Counted from the stretch's first letter, positions 17,491-26,954 are shown. The stretch: DNA of 64,000 bases from an uncultured Victivallales bacterium (GCA_934661375.1 CAKUJH010000002.1:1-64000), one strand, 5' to 3'. Made by a program: numbers and translations. Notes: generated by a model from the letters alone, not told the origin.

Positions 17491-19880
17491 TTGATTTGCT
17501 CCATGACGAAATCCCCGCCGAAGAAGCGGAATTGATGGCAAAGTTCTATAAATCCATTCGGGAACGCGTGGCGGGCATTGACAATGCCGCGGGTCGCCAG
17601 AAGGTCATTGTGGAATTGTACGATAAATTTTTCAAAGCGGCATTTCCTGCCGTCGTCGAAAAATTGGGCATTGTCTATACTCCTGTGGAAATCGTGGATT
17701 TTATCATTCATTCCGTGGCGGATGTACTCCAAAAAGAATTTGGCCGTACTCTCTCCGATGAAAACGTCCATATTCTGGACCCTTTCACCGGAACCGGGAC
17801 TTTCATTACCCGGCTGATCCAAAGCAATCTGATAAATTCCAAAGATTTGAAGCGCAAATATGCCAATGAGCTGCACGCCAATGAAATTGTTTTGCTGGCG
17901 TACTATATCGCTTCCATTAATATTGAAAATGCGTATCATGAACTGGCGGGTGAGACACAGTACACTCCCTTTGACGGAATCTGTCTGACCGATACCTTCC
18001 AGATGACCGAACCCGCCAATAATGACAATTTTCCTGCGGATGCCTTCCGCAGAAATAATGATCGCGTAGAAAAACAGAAAAATGCACCGATTCGTATTAT
18101 TATCGGAAATCCTCCGTATTCCGTAGGGCAGAAATCCGCCAATGATAACGCTCAGAATCAGCATTACGAAGAATTGGAAAAGAAAATTGCCTGGACGTAT
18201 GCCAAAGAATCAAGAGCGACACTTGTAACGGCTCTTTATGATTCATACATTAAAGCGTTCCGCTGGGCAACTGACCGTTTGCCGGATATTGGTGGGATTA
18301 TCTGCTATGTTTCCAATGCAGGCTGGCTGGACGGCAATGCCATGGATGGATTCCGCAAATGCCTGGAACGGGAATTTTCCACCATATACGTTTTCAATCT
18401 CCGGGGAAATTGCCGAACATCCGGCGAATTGCGTCGCAAGGAAAGTGGCAACATCTTTGGAGAAGGCACGCGCACCCCGATAAGTATTACTCTGCTGGTC
18501 AAGCGTCCGAATATCCCGGCAAACAATAAAGCCGCCATTCTGTACCATGACATTGGCGATTATCTGACCCGTGAGGAAAAATTGAGGATAGTCAAGAATT
18601 TTGGCTCTATCTTGAATCCAGCTTTGAATCTGGAAACCATTACCCCAAATGCACATGGAGATTGGTTGAACCAGCGCAATGATAAATTCCATAATTTTAT
18701 CCAGTTGCGCGCAGAACGTGAAGAAAAACACGCGTTTTTTGAAATAGCGTCCAATGGGCTGAAAACCCAGCGGGATGCGTGGGCTTATGGATTCAGCAAA
18801 GAACGCGTTGCAAAAACGATGAAAGAATCCATAGATTTTTATAATGAATCCATAGGGAAAAAGATTGTATTTGATACTCCCAAAATTAACTGGACCGCTG
18901 CGACTGTTAGCAATCACAAAGCAGGGAGGAAAGGGACTTTTTCCGCAGATTGCATTAGACTGGCAATGTATAGACCTTATGTGAAAGAGCAGGTTTATTA
19001 TGCAAAAATGTGGAACGAAAGACCTGGTATTGTTCCCGCCGCATATCCGCTGAAAAATAGTAAAAATTTGACGATTTGCGTTTCTGGCGTTGGGGCTTCA
19101 AAAGATTTTTCGGTACTAATAACCAATATCTCCCCGGATATTCAATTACAATTCAATGGGCAAATTTTTCCCCGTTTCTACTATGAAAAAATAGAACAAG
19201 ACCAAATGGGATTGTTTGACAAACCGGGCACAAAATATCAAAAGCATGATGCGGTTACCGATTTTATATTGGAACGCTGCCGGGAAATGTATGGTCCCAA
19301 AGTAACCAAAGACGATGTGTTCTATTATGTCTATGGAATTCTTCATTCAGTGGACTACCGCAGGGAATTTTCCGCAGACCTGAAAAAGATGCTGCCCCGG
19401 ATTCCGTTAGTGGAATCTCCGGCGGACTTCAAAGCATTTGTCAAGGCTGGCAGAGAATTGGCGGACTTGCATTTGAACTATGAAAACCAGCCGGAACCGG
19501 ACAATGTGGCAGTAAGCGGAGAAGACCTGGCTGCCAATGATTACACCGTCCATAAAATGATATTCGGGAAGAGGAAAGACCCCGCATCCGGCAAGATGGA
19601 AGAAGACCGCTCCACCATTATTTATAACGGGCGCATCAGCGTGGTCAATATCCCGGAAGTGGCATACGATTACATTGTCAACGGAAAATCCGCGATAGAA
19701 TGGATCATGGAACGCTATCAGGTAAAGACGGATAAAGACACCGGGATTGTGAATGACCCGAACGCGTGGGCGCGGGAGCATGAAAATCCCCGGTACATTC
19801 TAACGCTGTTATTGAGCGTTATCAATGTAAGCATCAAAACACAGGGGATTGTCTCAAAACTTCCGGCACTGAAATTCTGA
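17478..19880 (+). CDS. Type ISP restriction-modification enzyme, 3' part (methylase and target recognition)
   Basis: This open frame of 800 codons carries the adenine N6-methyltransferase and the target-recognition part of the same enzyme. The coupler/methylase start is ELYDKFFKAAFP...LGIVYTPVEIVDFII. SAM-binding motif I is DPFTGTGTF at 101-109, catalytic motif IV is NPPYS at 211-215, and a variable C-terminal region of about 400 residues is expected to read the DNA target. The apparent ATG at 17478 is only an internal methionine: no ribosome site precedes it, and the natural protein would be continuous with the helicase half. If translated alone it might still methylate, but that is inference. 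Confidence 0.9.
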   Translation: MQTMIDLLHDEIPAEEAELMAKFYKSIRERVAGIDNAAGRQKVIVELYDKFFKAAFPAVVEKLGIVYTPVEIVDFIIHSVADVLQKEFGRTLSDENVHILDPFTGTGTFITRLIQSNLINSKDLKRKYANELHANEIVLLAYYIASINIENAYHELAGETQYTPFDGICLTDTFQMTEPANNDNFPADAFRRNNDRVEKQKNAPIRIIIGNPPYSVGQKSANDNAQNQHYEELEKKIAWTYAKESRATLVTALYDSYIKAFRWATDRLPDIGGIICYVSNAGWLDGNAMDGFRKCLEREFSTIYVFNLRGNCRTSGELRRKESGNIFGEGTRTPISITLLVKRPNIPANNKAAILYHDIGDYLTREEKLRIVKNFGSILNPALNLETITPNAHGDWLNQRNDKFHNFIQLRAEREEKHAFFEIASNGLKTQRDAWAYGFSKERVAKTMKESIDFYNESIGKKIVFDTPKINWTAATVSNHKAGRKGTFSADCIRLAMYRPYVKEQVYYAKMWNERPGIVPAAYPLKNSKNLTICVSGVGASKDFSVLITNISPDIQLQFNGQIFPRFYYEKIEQDQMGLFDKPGTKYQKHDAVTDFILERCREMYGPKVTKDDVFYYVYGILHSVDYRREFSADLKKMLPRIPLVESPADFKAFVKAGRELADLHLNYENQPEPDNVAVSGEDLAANDYTVHKMIFGKRKDPASGKMEEDRSTIIYNGRISVVNIPEVAYDYIVNGKSAIEWIMERYQVKTDKDTGIVNDPNAWAREHENPRYILTLLLSVINVSIKTQGIVSKLPALKF

Positions 19881-19890
19881 ATAATGCACA

Positions 19891-19905
19891 GAATAAGAGA
19901 AATCA
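19891..19905. repeat. Right 15-bp direct repeat bordering the R-M element
   Basis: GAATAAGAGAAATCA, identical to 14893-14907, begins 10 bp after the methylase stop codon. See the left copy for its meaning. Confidence 0.7.
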
Positions 19906-20009
19906 TTCTTTGTTTATTTGCAAAATACGTATTGCGGGTGTATTTTACCTGTTCATGAATTTTTTCGTATTATAATACAGTAAACAAGAATTGGAAAAGT
20001 CTCGTCACC

Positions 20010-21608
20010 GTGTTGAAAGAGAATCAGAAAAAAACAAAACGTGTTTTCCGGCTGCATCTGCGTGCCAGACTCCGTCTCCTGAAAAGAAGCATTTTCGGAA
20101 CCGCTCCGGCACATCCGGCTGCGGAAAAGAAAGCATCCGGCGGAAAATCTCCGCGCCGCAATGAACAGAAACGTTCCTCCATGCGGCGGAATGCCCGCAA
20201 TAACGCTTCGGAAAACAATCGTCCATCTCCCCGGAAACGTCAGAACACCGCGAAAGCCCAGGTTCCCGCCCGGAAAAAGACACAGGCTCCGGTGTGGAAA
20301 AATGCTCCGCCGCCGATGCCGGAACTGGTTGAAGCTCCTGCGGAAGAAGGGAAAACCCGGTTCACGGATCTGCCGCTGGCGAAAGAAGTCCTTGCCGGCA
20401 TTCAGGATCTCGGCTTCAAATACTGCACGCCGATTCAGGCATTGTGTCTGCCTGTCGCATTGGAACGGCGCGATCTGGCGGCGAAAGCCCAGACTGGAAC
20501 CGGCAAAACCGCCGCATTTCTGGCTTCCTGCATGACCACTCTGCTCCAGAATCCGCTGCCGCCGGAAAAACGCAAAGGCGGAGCCTGCCGGGTTCTCGTG
20601 CTTTCTCCGACCCGTGAACTCGCCATTCAGATTCATAACGATGCTCTCGGTCTGGGAAAATACACCGGTCTCAACAATCTGGTGATTTTCGGCGGCATGG
20701 ATCATCAGGGACAGCGGGATTCGCTGGCGAATCCCGTGGATATTCTGGTCGGCACGCCCGGCCGTATCATTGACTACACCATGAGCGGACATCTTGACCT
20801 TTCCCGTGTGGAGATTCTGGTCATTGATGAAGCCGACCGTATGCTGGACATGGGTTTCATCCCGGATGTCCGGCGCATAGAAGCGCGGCTGCCTCGTCCG
20901 GGAGTGCGTCAGACCATGCTGTTCAGCGCAACGCTCGAACCCGAAGTGCTGCGTCTGGTGGACCGCTGGCTGGTCAATCCGGCGTCGTTTGAAACCGAAC
21001 CGGAACATGTGGTGACGGATCTCATCGACCAGCATTTCTATGCGGTCATGCGCGACCAGAAACTGGCGTTCCTGCTCTGGCTCATTCATCACGAGCCGTT
21101 TGAACGCATGATCATCTTCGGCAACTGGAAAGAACGCAACAGTGAACTGGTCGACAAACTTTACGAATACGGCATTGAAGCCGGTCTGCTTTCCGGCGAC
21201 ATCCCGCAGAACAAACGCCTGACCATTCTGGAGCGTTTCAAGAAAGGGGAACTGAAAATTGTGGTCGCGACGGATGTCGCCGCCCGCGGCATTCACATCC
21301 CCGGCATCACCCATGTGGTGAACTATGACCTGCCGGACCATCCGGAAGATTACGTTCACCGCATCGGACGCACCGGCCGCGCCGGGGTCAATGGAAAATC
21401 CATCAGTTTTGTCTGTGAATACGGCGCGTACGTCATGCCCGATATTGAAGAATATGCGCAGATCCGGATCAAAACGGATCTGCCGGAAGATGAACAGCTG
21501 GTGCTGCCGGAGCGGGTCAATCCGCCGCGCCGCAGAGTGCCGTCTCGTTCCGGCTCGCACCGGCATGGCGGGAATCGTTCTTCCGGACGCGGCGGACGCC
21601 GCCGCTGA
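20010..21608 (+). CDS. DEAD-box ATP-dependent RNA helicase
   Basis: A 532-residue RNA helicase. After a basic, lysine/arginine-rich N-terminal extension of about 110 residues come the Q motif (FTDLPLAKEVLAGIQDLGFKYCTPIQ), motif I AQTGTGKT, PTRELAIQ, motif II VIDEADRMLDMGF, SATLEP, and in the second domain VATDVAARGIH and HRIGRTGRAG, then another basic tail (PRRRVPSRSGSHRHGG). The layout is RhlB/RhlE-like and suggests roles in ribosome assembly or RNA decay. I take the GTG at 20010, with GGAAAAG 10 bases upstream; a later ATG in the basic extension cannot be excluded. It opens a long plus-strand housekeeping run. Confidence 0.92.
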   Translation: MLKENQKKTKRVFRLHLRARLRLLKRSIFGTAPAHPAAEKKASGGKSPRRNEQKRSSMRRNARNNASENNRPSPRKRQNTAKAQVPARKKTQAPVWKNAPPPMPELVEAPAEEGKTRFTDLPLAKEVLAGIQDLGFKYCTPIQALCLPVALERRDLAAKAQTGTGKTAAFLASCMTTLLQNPLPPEKRKGGACRVLVLSPTRELAIQIHNDALGLGKYTGLNNLVIFGGMDHQGQRDSLANPVDILVGTPGRIIDYTMSGHLDLSRVEILVIDEADRMLDMGFIPDVRRIEARLPRPGVRQTMLFSATLEPEVLRLVDRWLVNPASFETEPEHVVTDLIDQHFYAVMRDQKLAFLLWLIHHEPFERMIIFGNWKERNSELVDKLYEYGIEAGLLSGDIPQNKRLTILERFKKGELKIVVATDVAARGIHIPGITHVVNYDLPDHPEDYVHRIGRTGRAGVNGKSISFVCEYGAYVMPDIEEYAQIRIKTDLPEDEQLVLPERVNPPRRRVPSRSGSHRHGGNRSSGRGGRRR

Positions 21609-21628
21609 CATTTTTTTCGAGGACGCCT

Positions 21629-22108
21629 ATGGGGAACAAACTGGAAATCACATTAGTGCTGGACCGTCTGCGGAGCGCATTCAACACCGGCAACATATTC
21701 CGTTTGGCGGACGCTGCCGGGGTCAGGGAAGTCATCTGCTGCGGCTACACGCCTGCGCCCCCGCATCCGCGTCTGGAAAAGACCGCCATGGGAGCGGACA
21801 AGTGGGTGCCGAGCCGGAGTGTTCCCGACACGCTGGAAGCTGTGCGTGAACTGAAACGCGCCGGTGTTTCGGTGGTGGCGGTGGAAGTGGGCAGTCAGGC
21901 AAAATATGTATGGGATTTTCCGTTCCGTTTTCCGCTTGCGCTGGTGCTGGGCAATGAGGCGCTCGGTGTAGATCCGGCGGTTCTGGCGGAATGCGACGGC
22001 ATTGTTTCCCTGCCGATGGAAGGTGCGAAAACTTCGGTCAATGTCGGCAACTGCGCTTCGGCGGTTCTGTATTCCATTCTGGGTAAATATCAATACGGGA
22101 GCCATTGA
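21629..22108 (+). CDS. SpoU/TrmH family 2'-O-ribose RNA methyltransferase
   Basis: A 159-residue compact SPOUT methyltransferase. The three family motifs are visible: NTGNIFRLADAAGV near the start, LVLGNEALGVDP in the middle and ISLPM-type VSLPMEGAKTSVNVGNCASAVLY near the end, which forms the knotted SAM-binding site. It would methylate the ribose of a tRNA or rRNA nucleotide; the target cannot be told from this. GAGG lies 6 bases upstream of the ATG, and the gene follows the helicase by 20 bp. A longer homologue of the same superfamily is encoded at 39741. Confidence 0.9.
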   Translation: MGNKLEITLVLDRLRSAFNTGNIFRLADAAGVREVICCGYTPAPPHPRLEKTAMGADKWVPSRSVPDTLEAVRELKRAGVSVVAVEVGSQAKYVWDFPFRFPLALVLGNEALGVDPAVLAECDGIVSLPMEGAKTSVNVGNCASAVLYSILGKYQYGSH

Positions 22109-22114
22109 TTCATC

Positions 22115-22873
22115 ATGAAAATCGCTCTTTACGGAAAAAAATCGGAAGCTCTGGAAAAACTGCTGTCCGACCGGGGAATCCGGATCGTGCGGCCGGAAGA
22201 GGATGCCAATGCGCTGATCCTCTGTTACGGCGGCGACGGCGCAATGCTCGGCGCGGAACTGCGGTATCCTGGACGCCTGAAAATGCCGGTGCGTGACTGT
22301 GAAACTGCGCCGCACTGTCCGAAGCATTCTCTGGAATGGCAGCTGGATGCCATGCTGTCCGGCAGTCTGAAACAGACCCGTCTGATGAAACTTGTCGGGA
22401 TTCTCGGCGACCGGAAACGGTATGCAGTCAATGACGTCTTCATTCACAACACCAACAATGTGAGTGCCTTGCGTTATCAGGTCAAGATCGACGACGACAT
22501 TTATGCCAGAGAAGTGGTCGGAGACGGGGTAGGGGTCTCCACGGTGCATGGCAGCACTGCCTATTACCGGAGCATCACCCACGGAAGTTTCCGGGTGGGA
22601 ATCGGCATTGCGTTCAGCAACAGTACGGAACTGCTGAATCATCTGGTGCTTCAGGAGGATTCCGTCATCAAAGTGCGTATTCTGCGCGGACCTTCGGAGC
22701 TGGTTTTCGATAATTCTCCGGAAGTGACACCGCTTCATGAAGGGGACATTGTTACCATCCGCAAATCGGACAAAACCGCGCAAATGCTTGGACTGGATGT
22801 TTTTATGTGCAGCGAATGCCGCCGGATCCGGCGCGAATGCCGTTCCAACGGTTATGAGGATTGCCCGCTATGA
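22115..22873 (+). CDS. nadK: NAD kinase
   Basis: A 252-residue ATP-NAD kinase homologue. It has the signature YGGDGAML near residue 37, the NDVFIHN segment that positions the substrate, and GVGVSTVHGSTAYYRS, the equivalent of the DG.x.STPTGSTAY motif in the all-beta C-terminal domain; the usual TPTG is TVHG here. It phosphorylates NAD to NADP in the cytoplasm. The protein is a little shorter than typical NadK (about 270-300 residues). The C-terminus carries a C-x-x-C-x7-C cluster (MCSECRRIRRECRS) that I do not recall as a family feature. Its stop overlaps the start of coaB. Confidence 0.85.
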   Translation: MKIALYGKKSEALEKLLSDRGIRIVRPEEDANALILCYGGDGAMLGAELRYPGRLKMPVRDCETAPHCPKHSLEWQLDAMLSGSLKQTRLMKLVGILGDRKRYAVNDVFIHNTNNVSALRYQVKIDDDIYAREVVGDGVGVSTVHGSTAYYRSITHGSFRVGIGIAFSNSTELLNHLVLQEDSVIKVRILRGPSELVFDNSPEVTPLHEGDIVTIRKSDKTAQMLGLDVFMCSECRRIRRECRSNGYEDCPL

Positions 22874-23517
22874 AAATACTGATAAATGCCGGACCGACCC
22901 GCGAAAGCATTGATCCGGTCCGTTTCATTTCCAATCATTCCACCGGAAAAATGGGGTATGCGCTGGCGGACGCGGCAATACGCGCCGGACATGCGGTTAC
23001 GCTGGTTTCCGGACCGGTGAGTCTGACTCCGCCCGATGGTCTGGCGGAACTGGTCAGAGTCGTTACTGCCGCGGAAATGGCGGAAGCCATGAAGAGCCGT
23101 TTCCCGGAAATGGAACTGACCGTCCTCTGCGCGGCGGTTGCGGATTACCGCCCCCGGATTGCTGCGGCTTCGAAACTGAAAAAACAGCCGGGCGGGCTGA
23201 CTCTGGAACTGGAACGCACCGAAGACATTGCGCTGTCGCTGGGGCAGATGAAACAGCCGGGACAGCTGCTGGCGGGGTTTGCCGCCGAAACCGATGACGT
23301 GGAACAGAATGCACGCAAGAAACTGGCAGCCAAGAACTTCGACTGGATCGCCGCCAACCGGGTGGGCATCCCCGGCAGCGGATTCGGTTCGGATACCAAT
23401 ATTTTGAAACTTTATGCCGCGGACGGTTCCATGACCGATCTGGGTTCGGCTCTCAAAACCCGGCTGGCGGATCAGCTCATCCGCATTTTCACTGCCGGAA
23501 AAGAAGGGAATATCTGA
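22870..23517 (+). CDS. coaB: Phosphopantothenoylcysteine synthetase (stand-alone CoaB domain)
   Basis: A 215-residue CoaB-type enzyme: GPTRESIDPVRFISNHSTGKMGYALADAAI is the nucleotide-binding and dimer motif, and AAVADYRP and FAAETDD are the other conserved sites. It couples cysteine to 4'-phosphopantothenate in CoA synthesis. In most bacteria CoaB is fused to the CoaC decarboxylase (about 400 residues together). Here only CoaB is present, so a separate coaC must lie elsewhere. The ATG at 22870 overlaps the nadK stop as ATGA, with GAGGA 9 bases upstream. Confidence 0.92.
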   Translation: MKILINAGPTRESIDPVRFISNHSTGKMGYALADAAIRAGHAVTLVSGPVSLTPPDGLAELVRVVTAAEMAEAMKSRFPEMELTVLCAAVADYRPRIAAASKLKKQPGGLTLELERTEDIALSLGQMKQPGQLLAGFAAETDDVEQNARKKLAAKNFDWIAANRVGIPGSGFGSDTNILKLYAADGSMTDLGSALKTRLADQLIRIFTAGKEGNI

Positions 23518-23521
23518 CATC

Positions 23522-24655
23522 ATGACTACGGAAAACGAGAACTGCGAACTTCGGAAAAAACTGCTGAAAAACTGTCACCGCGTGGTGGTCAAGGCGGGAA
23601 CCCGTCTGCTCACCGACCCAAAGCTCTTGCCGCGTATTGTTATGCAGATCAAGGAATTGCGCGATTCCGGCAAACAGGTGATTCTCGTTTCCTCCGGCGC
23701 TGTCGGAACCGGAATGAAGAGTCTGGGACTGACCCGTCGTCCCCGCAAACTTTCCCAGGTGCAGGCGCTGGCGGCACTGGGACAGGTCAAACTGATGTCC
23801 ATGTATGAATCCGAATGTGAAAAACTTGGGTTCCGCGCCGCCCAGATTCTGCTCACGGCGGAAGACCTCCGTTCCCGCGAACGGCATCTGAACTCCCTGA
23901 ACTGCATCGAAACTCTGCTGGCGGACAATGTCCTGCCCGTCATCAATGAAAACGACCCCGTTTCCGTGGATGAACTGAAATTCGGCGACAACGATATTCT
24001 GGCGTCTCTGCTGGCGTCCATGACCCGTGCCGATCTGACCATCATTCTGACCACGGTGGACGGATTGAAGAAACCGAATGAGGACGGCACGCTCGGCGAC
24101 CGCATTTCCGTGGTCCGCGGCATCACCGATACACAGCGCGACATGGCAAAAGGCACGGACGACGGCAACATGTCGATCGGCGGCATGGCGTCCAAACTCA
24201 AAGCGGCGGACACGCTCAACTCTGCCGGGGAGACGCTGTGGCTGGCGTCCGGAAAGGAAACGGATATTCTGGAACGGATTTTCCGCGGCGAAGATGTCGG
24301 AACCGTGTTTCTGCCGTCCAGTGCCAGAAAAATGGAATCGCGCAAACGCTGGCTTTCCTCGTTCTCGCGTCCGTCCGGAAAACTGGTGATTGATGAAGGT
24401 GCGGTGAATGCTCTGAAAAAACACGGATCCAGTCTGCTCGCCTCCGGTATTTTCGCGGTCAACGGAGAGTTCGACCGCGGAGATGTGCTGGAAATCGTTT
24501 CCGGGAACAACGTTCTCATCGGAAAAGGTCTGACCAATTTCTCCTCGGCGGAATGCCGTATGCTCATGGGGCATAAATCGTCTGAAAATCATGCGATTCT
24601 GCATTATGATGCCGATGATGAGATCATCCACCGCAACAACATGGTGATCAAATGA
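23522..24655 (+). CDS. proB: Glutamate 5-kinase with C-terminal PUA domain
   Basis: A 377-residue enzyme of proline synthesis that phosphorylates glutamate to gamma-glutamyl phosphate. The amino-acid-kinase domain is clear (VVVKAGTRLL, VSSGAVGTGMKSLGL, INENDPVSVDELKFGDND, GGMASKLKAAD), and from about residue 285 a PUA domain follows (KLVIDEGAVNALKKHGSSLLASGI..GDVLEI). The length matches classical ProB. No proA lies nearby. Its stop overlaps the start of miaB. Confidence 0.96.
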   Translation: MTTENENCELRKKLLKNCHRVVVKAGTRLLTDPKLLPRIVMQIKELRDSGKQVILVSSGAVGTGMKSLGLTRRPRKLSQVQALAALGQVKLMSMYESECEKLGFRAAQILLTAEDLRSRERHLNSLNCIETLLADNVLPVINENDPVSVDELKFGDNDILASLLASMTRADLTIILTTVDGLKKPNEDGTLGDRISVVRGITDTQRDMAKGTDDGNMSIGGMASKLKAADTLNSAGETLWLASGKETDILERIFRGEDVGTVFLPSSARKMESRKRWLSSFSRPSGKLVIDEGAVNALKKHGSSLLASGIFAVNGEFDRGDVLEIVSGNNVLIGKGLTNFSSAECRMLMGHKSSENHAILHYDADDEIIHRNNMVIK

Positions 24656-25995
24656 ATATCTATATCAAGACATACGGATGCCAGATGAATGAACGCGACA
24701 GCGAATCTGCCGCGGCAATGCTGGCGGAAGCCGGACACAATATTGTCCATGAAGAAAACGAAGCCGACGTCATTATCCTGAATACGTGCAGCGTCCGGGA
24801 TCAGGCGGAGCGCAAAGCCATCGGGAAACTCGGAATTCTGAGCCGTCTCAAACGGGAACGCCCGTGGATGATGTTCGGGATCATGGGCTGCATGGCGCAG
24901 AGCCGCGGCGAGGAACTTCTCAAGGAAATTCCGCATCTGGATTTCGTGATCGGAACGGACAACATTCATCTGCTGCCGGAAACCCTGGCGGAACTCGAAC
25001 TGGGACGCCGGAAAATGCGTCATGATCTGCGCATGGGCGCGGATACTCCGGGGATTGATGCGCATCGTCTGCCGGAAGAAGGAACCGGGCAGTTCTCCGC
25101 ATTCATCTCGATTTCCCGCGGCTGCAACCGTTACTGTTCCTACTGTATCGTGCCGTATGTGCGCGGTCCGGAACGCAGCCGGGATATGGACTCCATTGTC
25201 GCGGAAGCCGCCATGCTGGCGAAACAGGGAGTTAAAGAAATCATGCTGCTGGGACAGAATGTCGCCGCGTACGGTTTCGACCGGGTTCCGCCGCCAATCC
25301 CGGAAGACCGTTCCCCGTTCGCCGAACTGCTGACCCGCATCAATGACATTGACGGCATCCGCCGTATCCGTTTCACTTCGCCGCACCCGGCGTATTTCAA
25401 CCGTAAGCTGATTGAAACGGTCGCCGCTTTGCCGAAAGTATGCAAGAGCATACACCTGCCGCTGCAGTCCGGTTCGGATGCCGTTCTCAAACGCATGAAC
25501 CGTCCGTACACGGCGGAACATTATCTCAATGTGGTGAAACATCTGCGGGAACTGTCGCCGGAAATGACATTTTCCACGGACATCATTGTCGGATTTCCCG
25601 GCGAAACGGAAGCCGATTTCGAAGCAACCCGCAAAATGATGGAAGCGGTGCGTTACGATAACGCCTATATCTTCAAATATTCTCCGCGCAAAGGCACGGT
25701 TTCCGCTAAAATGGAAGACGATGTTCCGCAGGCGGAAAAGGAACGCCGCAATCAGATCCTGCTGGAAGAACTGGAAAAGCTCAATGCCGCCAATAACGCC
25801 GCTCTGGTCGGACGCTGTTTCGAACTGCTGGCGGAAGGTCCGAGCAAACGCAATGCGGAACGCTGGTCCGGACGCACGGACACCTTCAAACAGGTTATTT
25901 TCACCCCGTCGGCATCTCTCCGTCCGGGGGATTTCGTGAAGGTGAAAATTGTGCGTTCCACGCCCATGTCTCTGTATGGTGAAATCATAGACTGA
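24652..25995 (+). CDS. miaB: tRNA-2-methylthio-N6-dimethylallyladenosine synthase
   Basis: A 447-residue radical-SAM methylthiotransferase. The N-terminal cluster domain (IKTYGCQMNERDSE, NTCSVRDQAERK, GCMAQ) supplies three cysteines for one 4Fe-4S cluster. CNRYCSYC near residue 156 holds the radical-SAM cluster, and a C-terminal TRAM domain follows (LLAEGPSKRNAERWSGRTDTFKQVIF). It adds a methylthio group to i6A37 of tRNAs reading U-starting codons. The start overlaps proB as ATGA. Confidence 0.96.
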   Translation: MNIYIKTYGCQMNERDSESAAAMLAEAGHNIVHEENEADVIILNTCSVRDQAERKAIGKLGILSRLKRERPWMMFGIMGCMAQSRGEELLKEIPHLDFVIGTDNIHLLPETLAELELGRRKMRHDLRMGADTPGIDAHRLPEEGTGQFSAFISISRGCNRYCSYCIVPYVRGPERSRDMDSIVAEAAMLAKQGVKEIMLLGQNVAAYGFDRVPPPIPEDRSPFAELLTRINDIDGIRRIRFTSPHPAYFNRKLIETVAALPKVCKSIHLPLQSGSDAVLKRMNRPYTAEHYLNVVKHLRELSPEMTFSTDIIVGFPGETEADFEATRKMMEAVRYDNAYIFKYSPRKGTVSAKMEDDVPQAEKERRNQILLEELEKLNAANNAALVGRCFELLAEGPSKRNAERWSGRTDTFKQVIFTPSASLRPGDFVKVKIVRSTPMSLYGEIID

Positions 25996-26013
25996 ACGGA
26001 AAGGAAGAATATC

Positions 26014-26451
26014 ATGATTCAAGTGAAATTCAATATGGAACCCGGCTGCGAAGATCTGAAACCCGCCAAGGCACATGCCGATGATGCGGCTTTTGATCTG
26101 CGTTCACGGGTGGATATGACGGCTCTGCCGGGCAAAGTCGCGCTGGTTCCGACCGGACTGCATCTGGAATTGCCGGCAGGGTATGAGGCACAGGTCAGAC
26201 CCCGCAGCGGTCTTGCGCTCAAACATCAGATCGGCGTGCTGAATTCGCCCGGCACGATTGACGCCGGATACCGCGGGGAAGTCTGTTCCATCCTGTTCAA
26301 TTTCGGCGAAACACCATTTGAAATTCATCGCGGCGACCGTATTTCCCAGATGGTGATTGCAGCTCTGCCGGAAGTCGAACTCTCCGAAACAGACTCCCTT
26401 TCCGAAACGGATCGGGGGACTGGCGGATTCGGCAGCACCGGACGCAAATGA
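26014..26451 (+). CDS. dut: dUTP diphosphatase
   Basis: A 145-residue trimeric dUTPase with all five motifs: AAFDLRS, RPRSGLALKH, GTIDAGYRGEV, GDRISQMVI and the C-terminal arginine-glycine lid RGTGGFGSTGRK. It removes pyrophosphate from dUTP so that uracil is not built into DNA. AAAGGAAG precedes the ATG by 8 bases. It is followed with almost no gap by a lipoprotein gene. Confidence 0.97.
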   Translation: MIQVKFNMEPGCEDLKPAKAHADDAAFDLRSRVDMTALPGKVALVPTGLHLELPAGYEAQVRPRSGLALKHQIGVLNSPGTIDAGYRGEVCSILFNFGETPFEIHRGDRISQMVIAALPEVELSETDSLSETDRGTGGFGSTGRK

Positions 26452-26465
26452 TCCGGAGGCAGCCC

Positions 26466-26954
26466 GTGAAAAAGTTTTGGAGCTGCTGCACCGCCGCAGG
26501 AATGATGTTTCTTTCCGCCTGTGCGTCTCTTTCCGGAAATTACAGTTTGACGGAAAAGGACTCCGGACGGACTTTGCATCTGGAACGCGGCGATACCTTT
26601 ACGATCAGTCTGGAAGCCAACCCGACAACCGGCTATCTGTGGAAATTCGGCAATCCGCCTTATGATGAAAGTGTGATGATCCTGCGCGGCGACAAATATA
26701 TTCAGCCGTCGGAACAGTTGCTGGGTGCGCCGGGCAAACGCAATCTCACTTTCGTTGCCGAAGGTTCCGGACGAACCGGTCTGCGGCTGATTTATGTGCG
26801 TCCGTGGGAACAGAACACAGCCCCCGCCAAAGAATTTCATCTGATGGTGATTGTGAAGGACGGTTCGGAGGAAACGGTTCCGCGCAACTCCGGAATGCGC
26901 CGCAACTCCAAAGGCGAGCTGGTTCCCGACCGTCAGCGGAATCTGCTGGATTGA
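26466..26954 (+). CDS. Chagasin/inhibitor-of-cysteine-peptidase-like lipoprotein
   Basis: A 162-residue protein with a lipoprotein signal (AGMMFLSACASL; lipobox LSAC). It contains the I42 chagasin-type inhibitor fold: the loop NPTTGYLW, which enters the protease active site in chagasin, then GRTGLRLIYVRPWE and the closing strand FHLMVIVK. It would sit in the periplasm or at the outer membrane and block papain-like cysteine proteases. I choose the GTG at 26466 because GGAGG lies 7 bases upstream; an in-frame ATG at 26448 overlapping the dut stop lacks a site. A terminator follows. Confidence 0.85.
   Translation: MKKFWSCCTAAGMMFLSACASLSGNYSLTEKDSGRTLHLERGDTFTISLEANPTTGYLWKFGNPPYDESVMILRGDKYIQPSEQLLGAPGKRNLTFVAEGSGRTGLRLIYVRPWEQNTAPAKEFHLMVIVKDGSEETVPRNSGMRRNSKGELVPDRQRNLLD

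Noticed and set aside
19953..21611. Minus-strand open frame of 552 codons opposite the DEAD-box helicase
   Set aside because: The helicase motifs are unmistakable on the plus strand; the other frame is its shadow.
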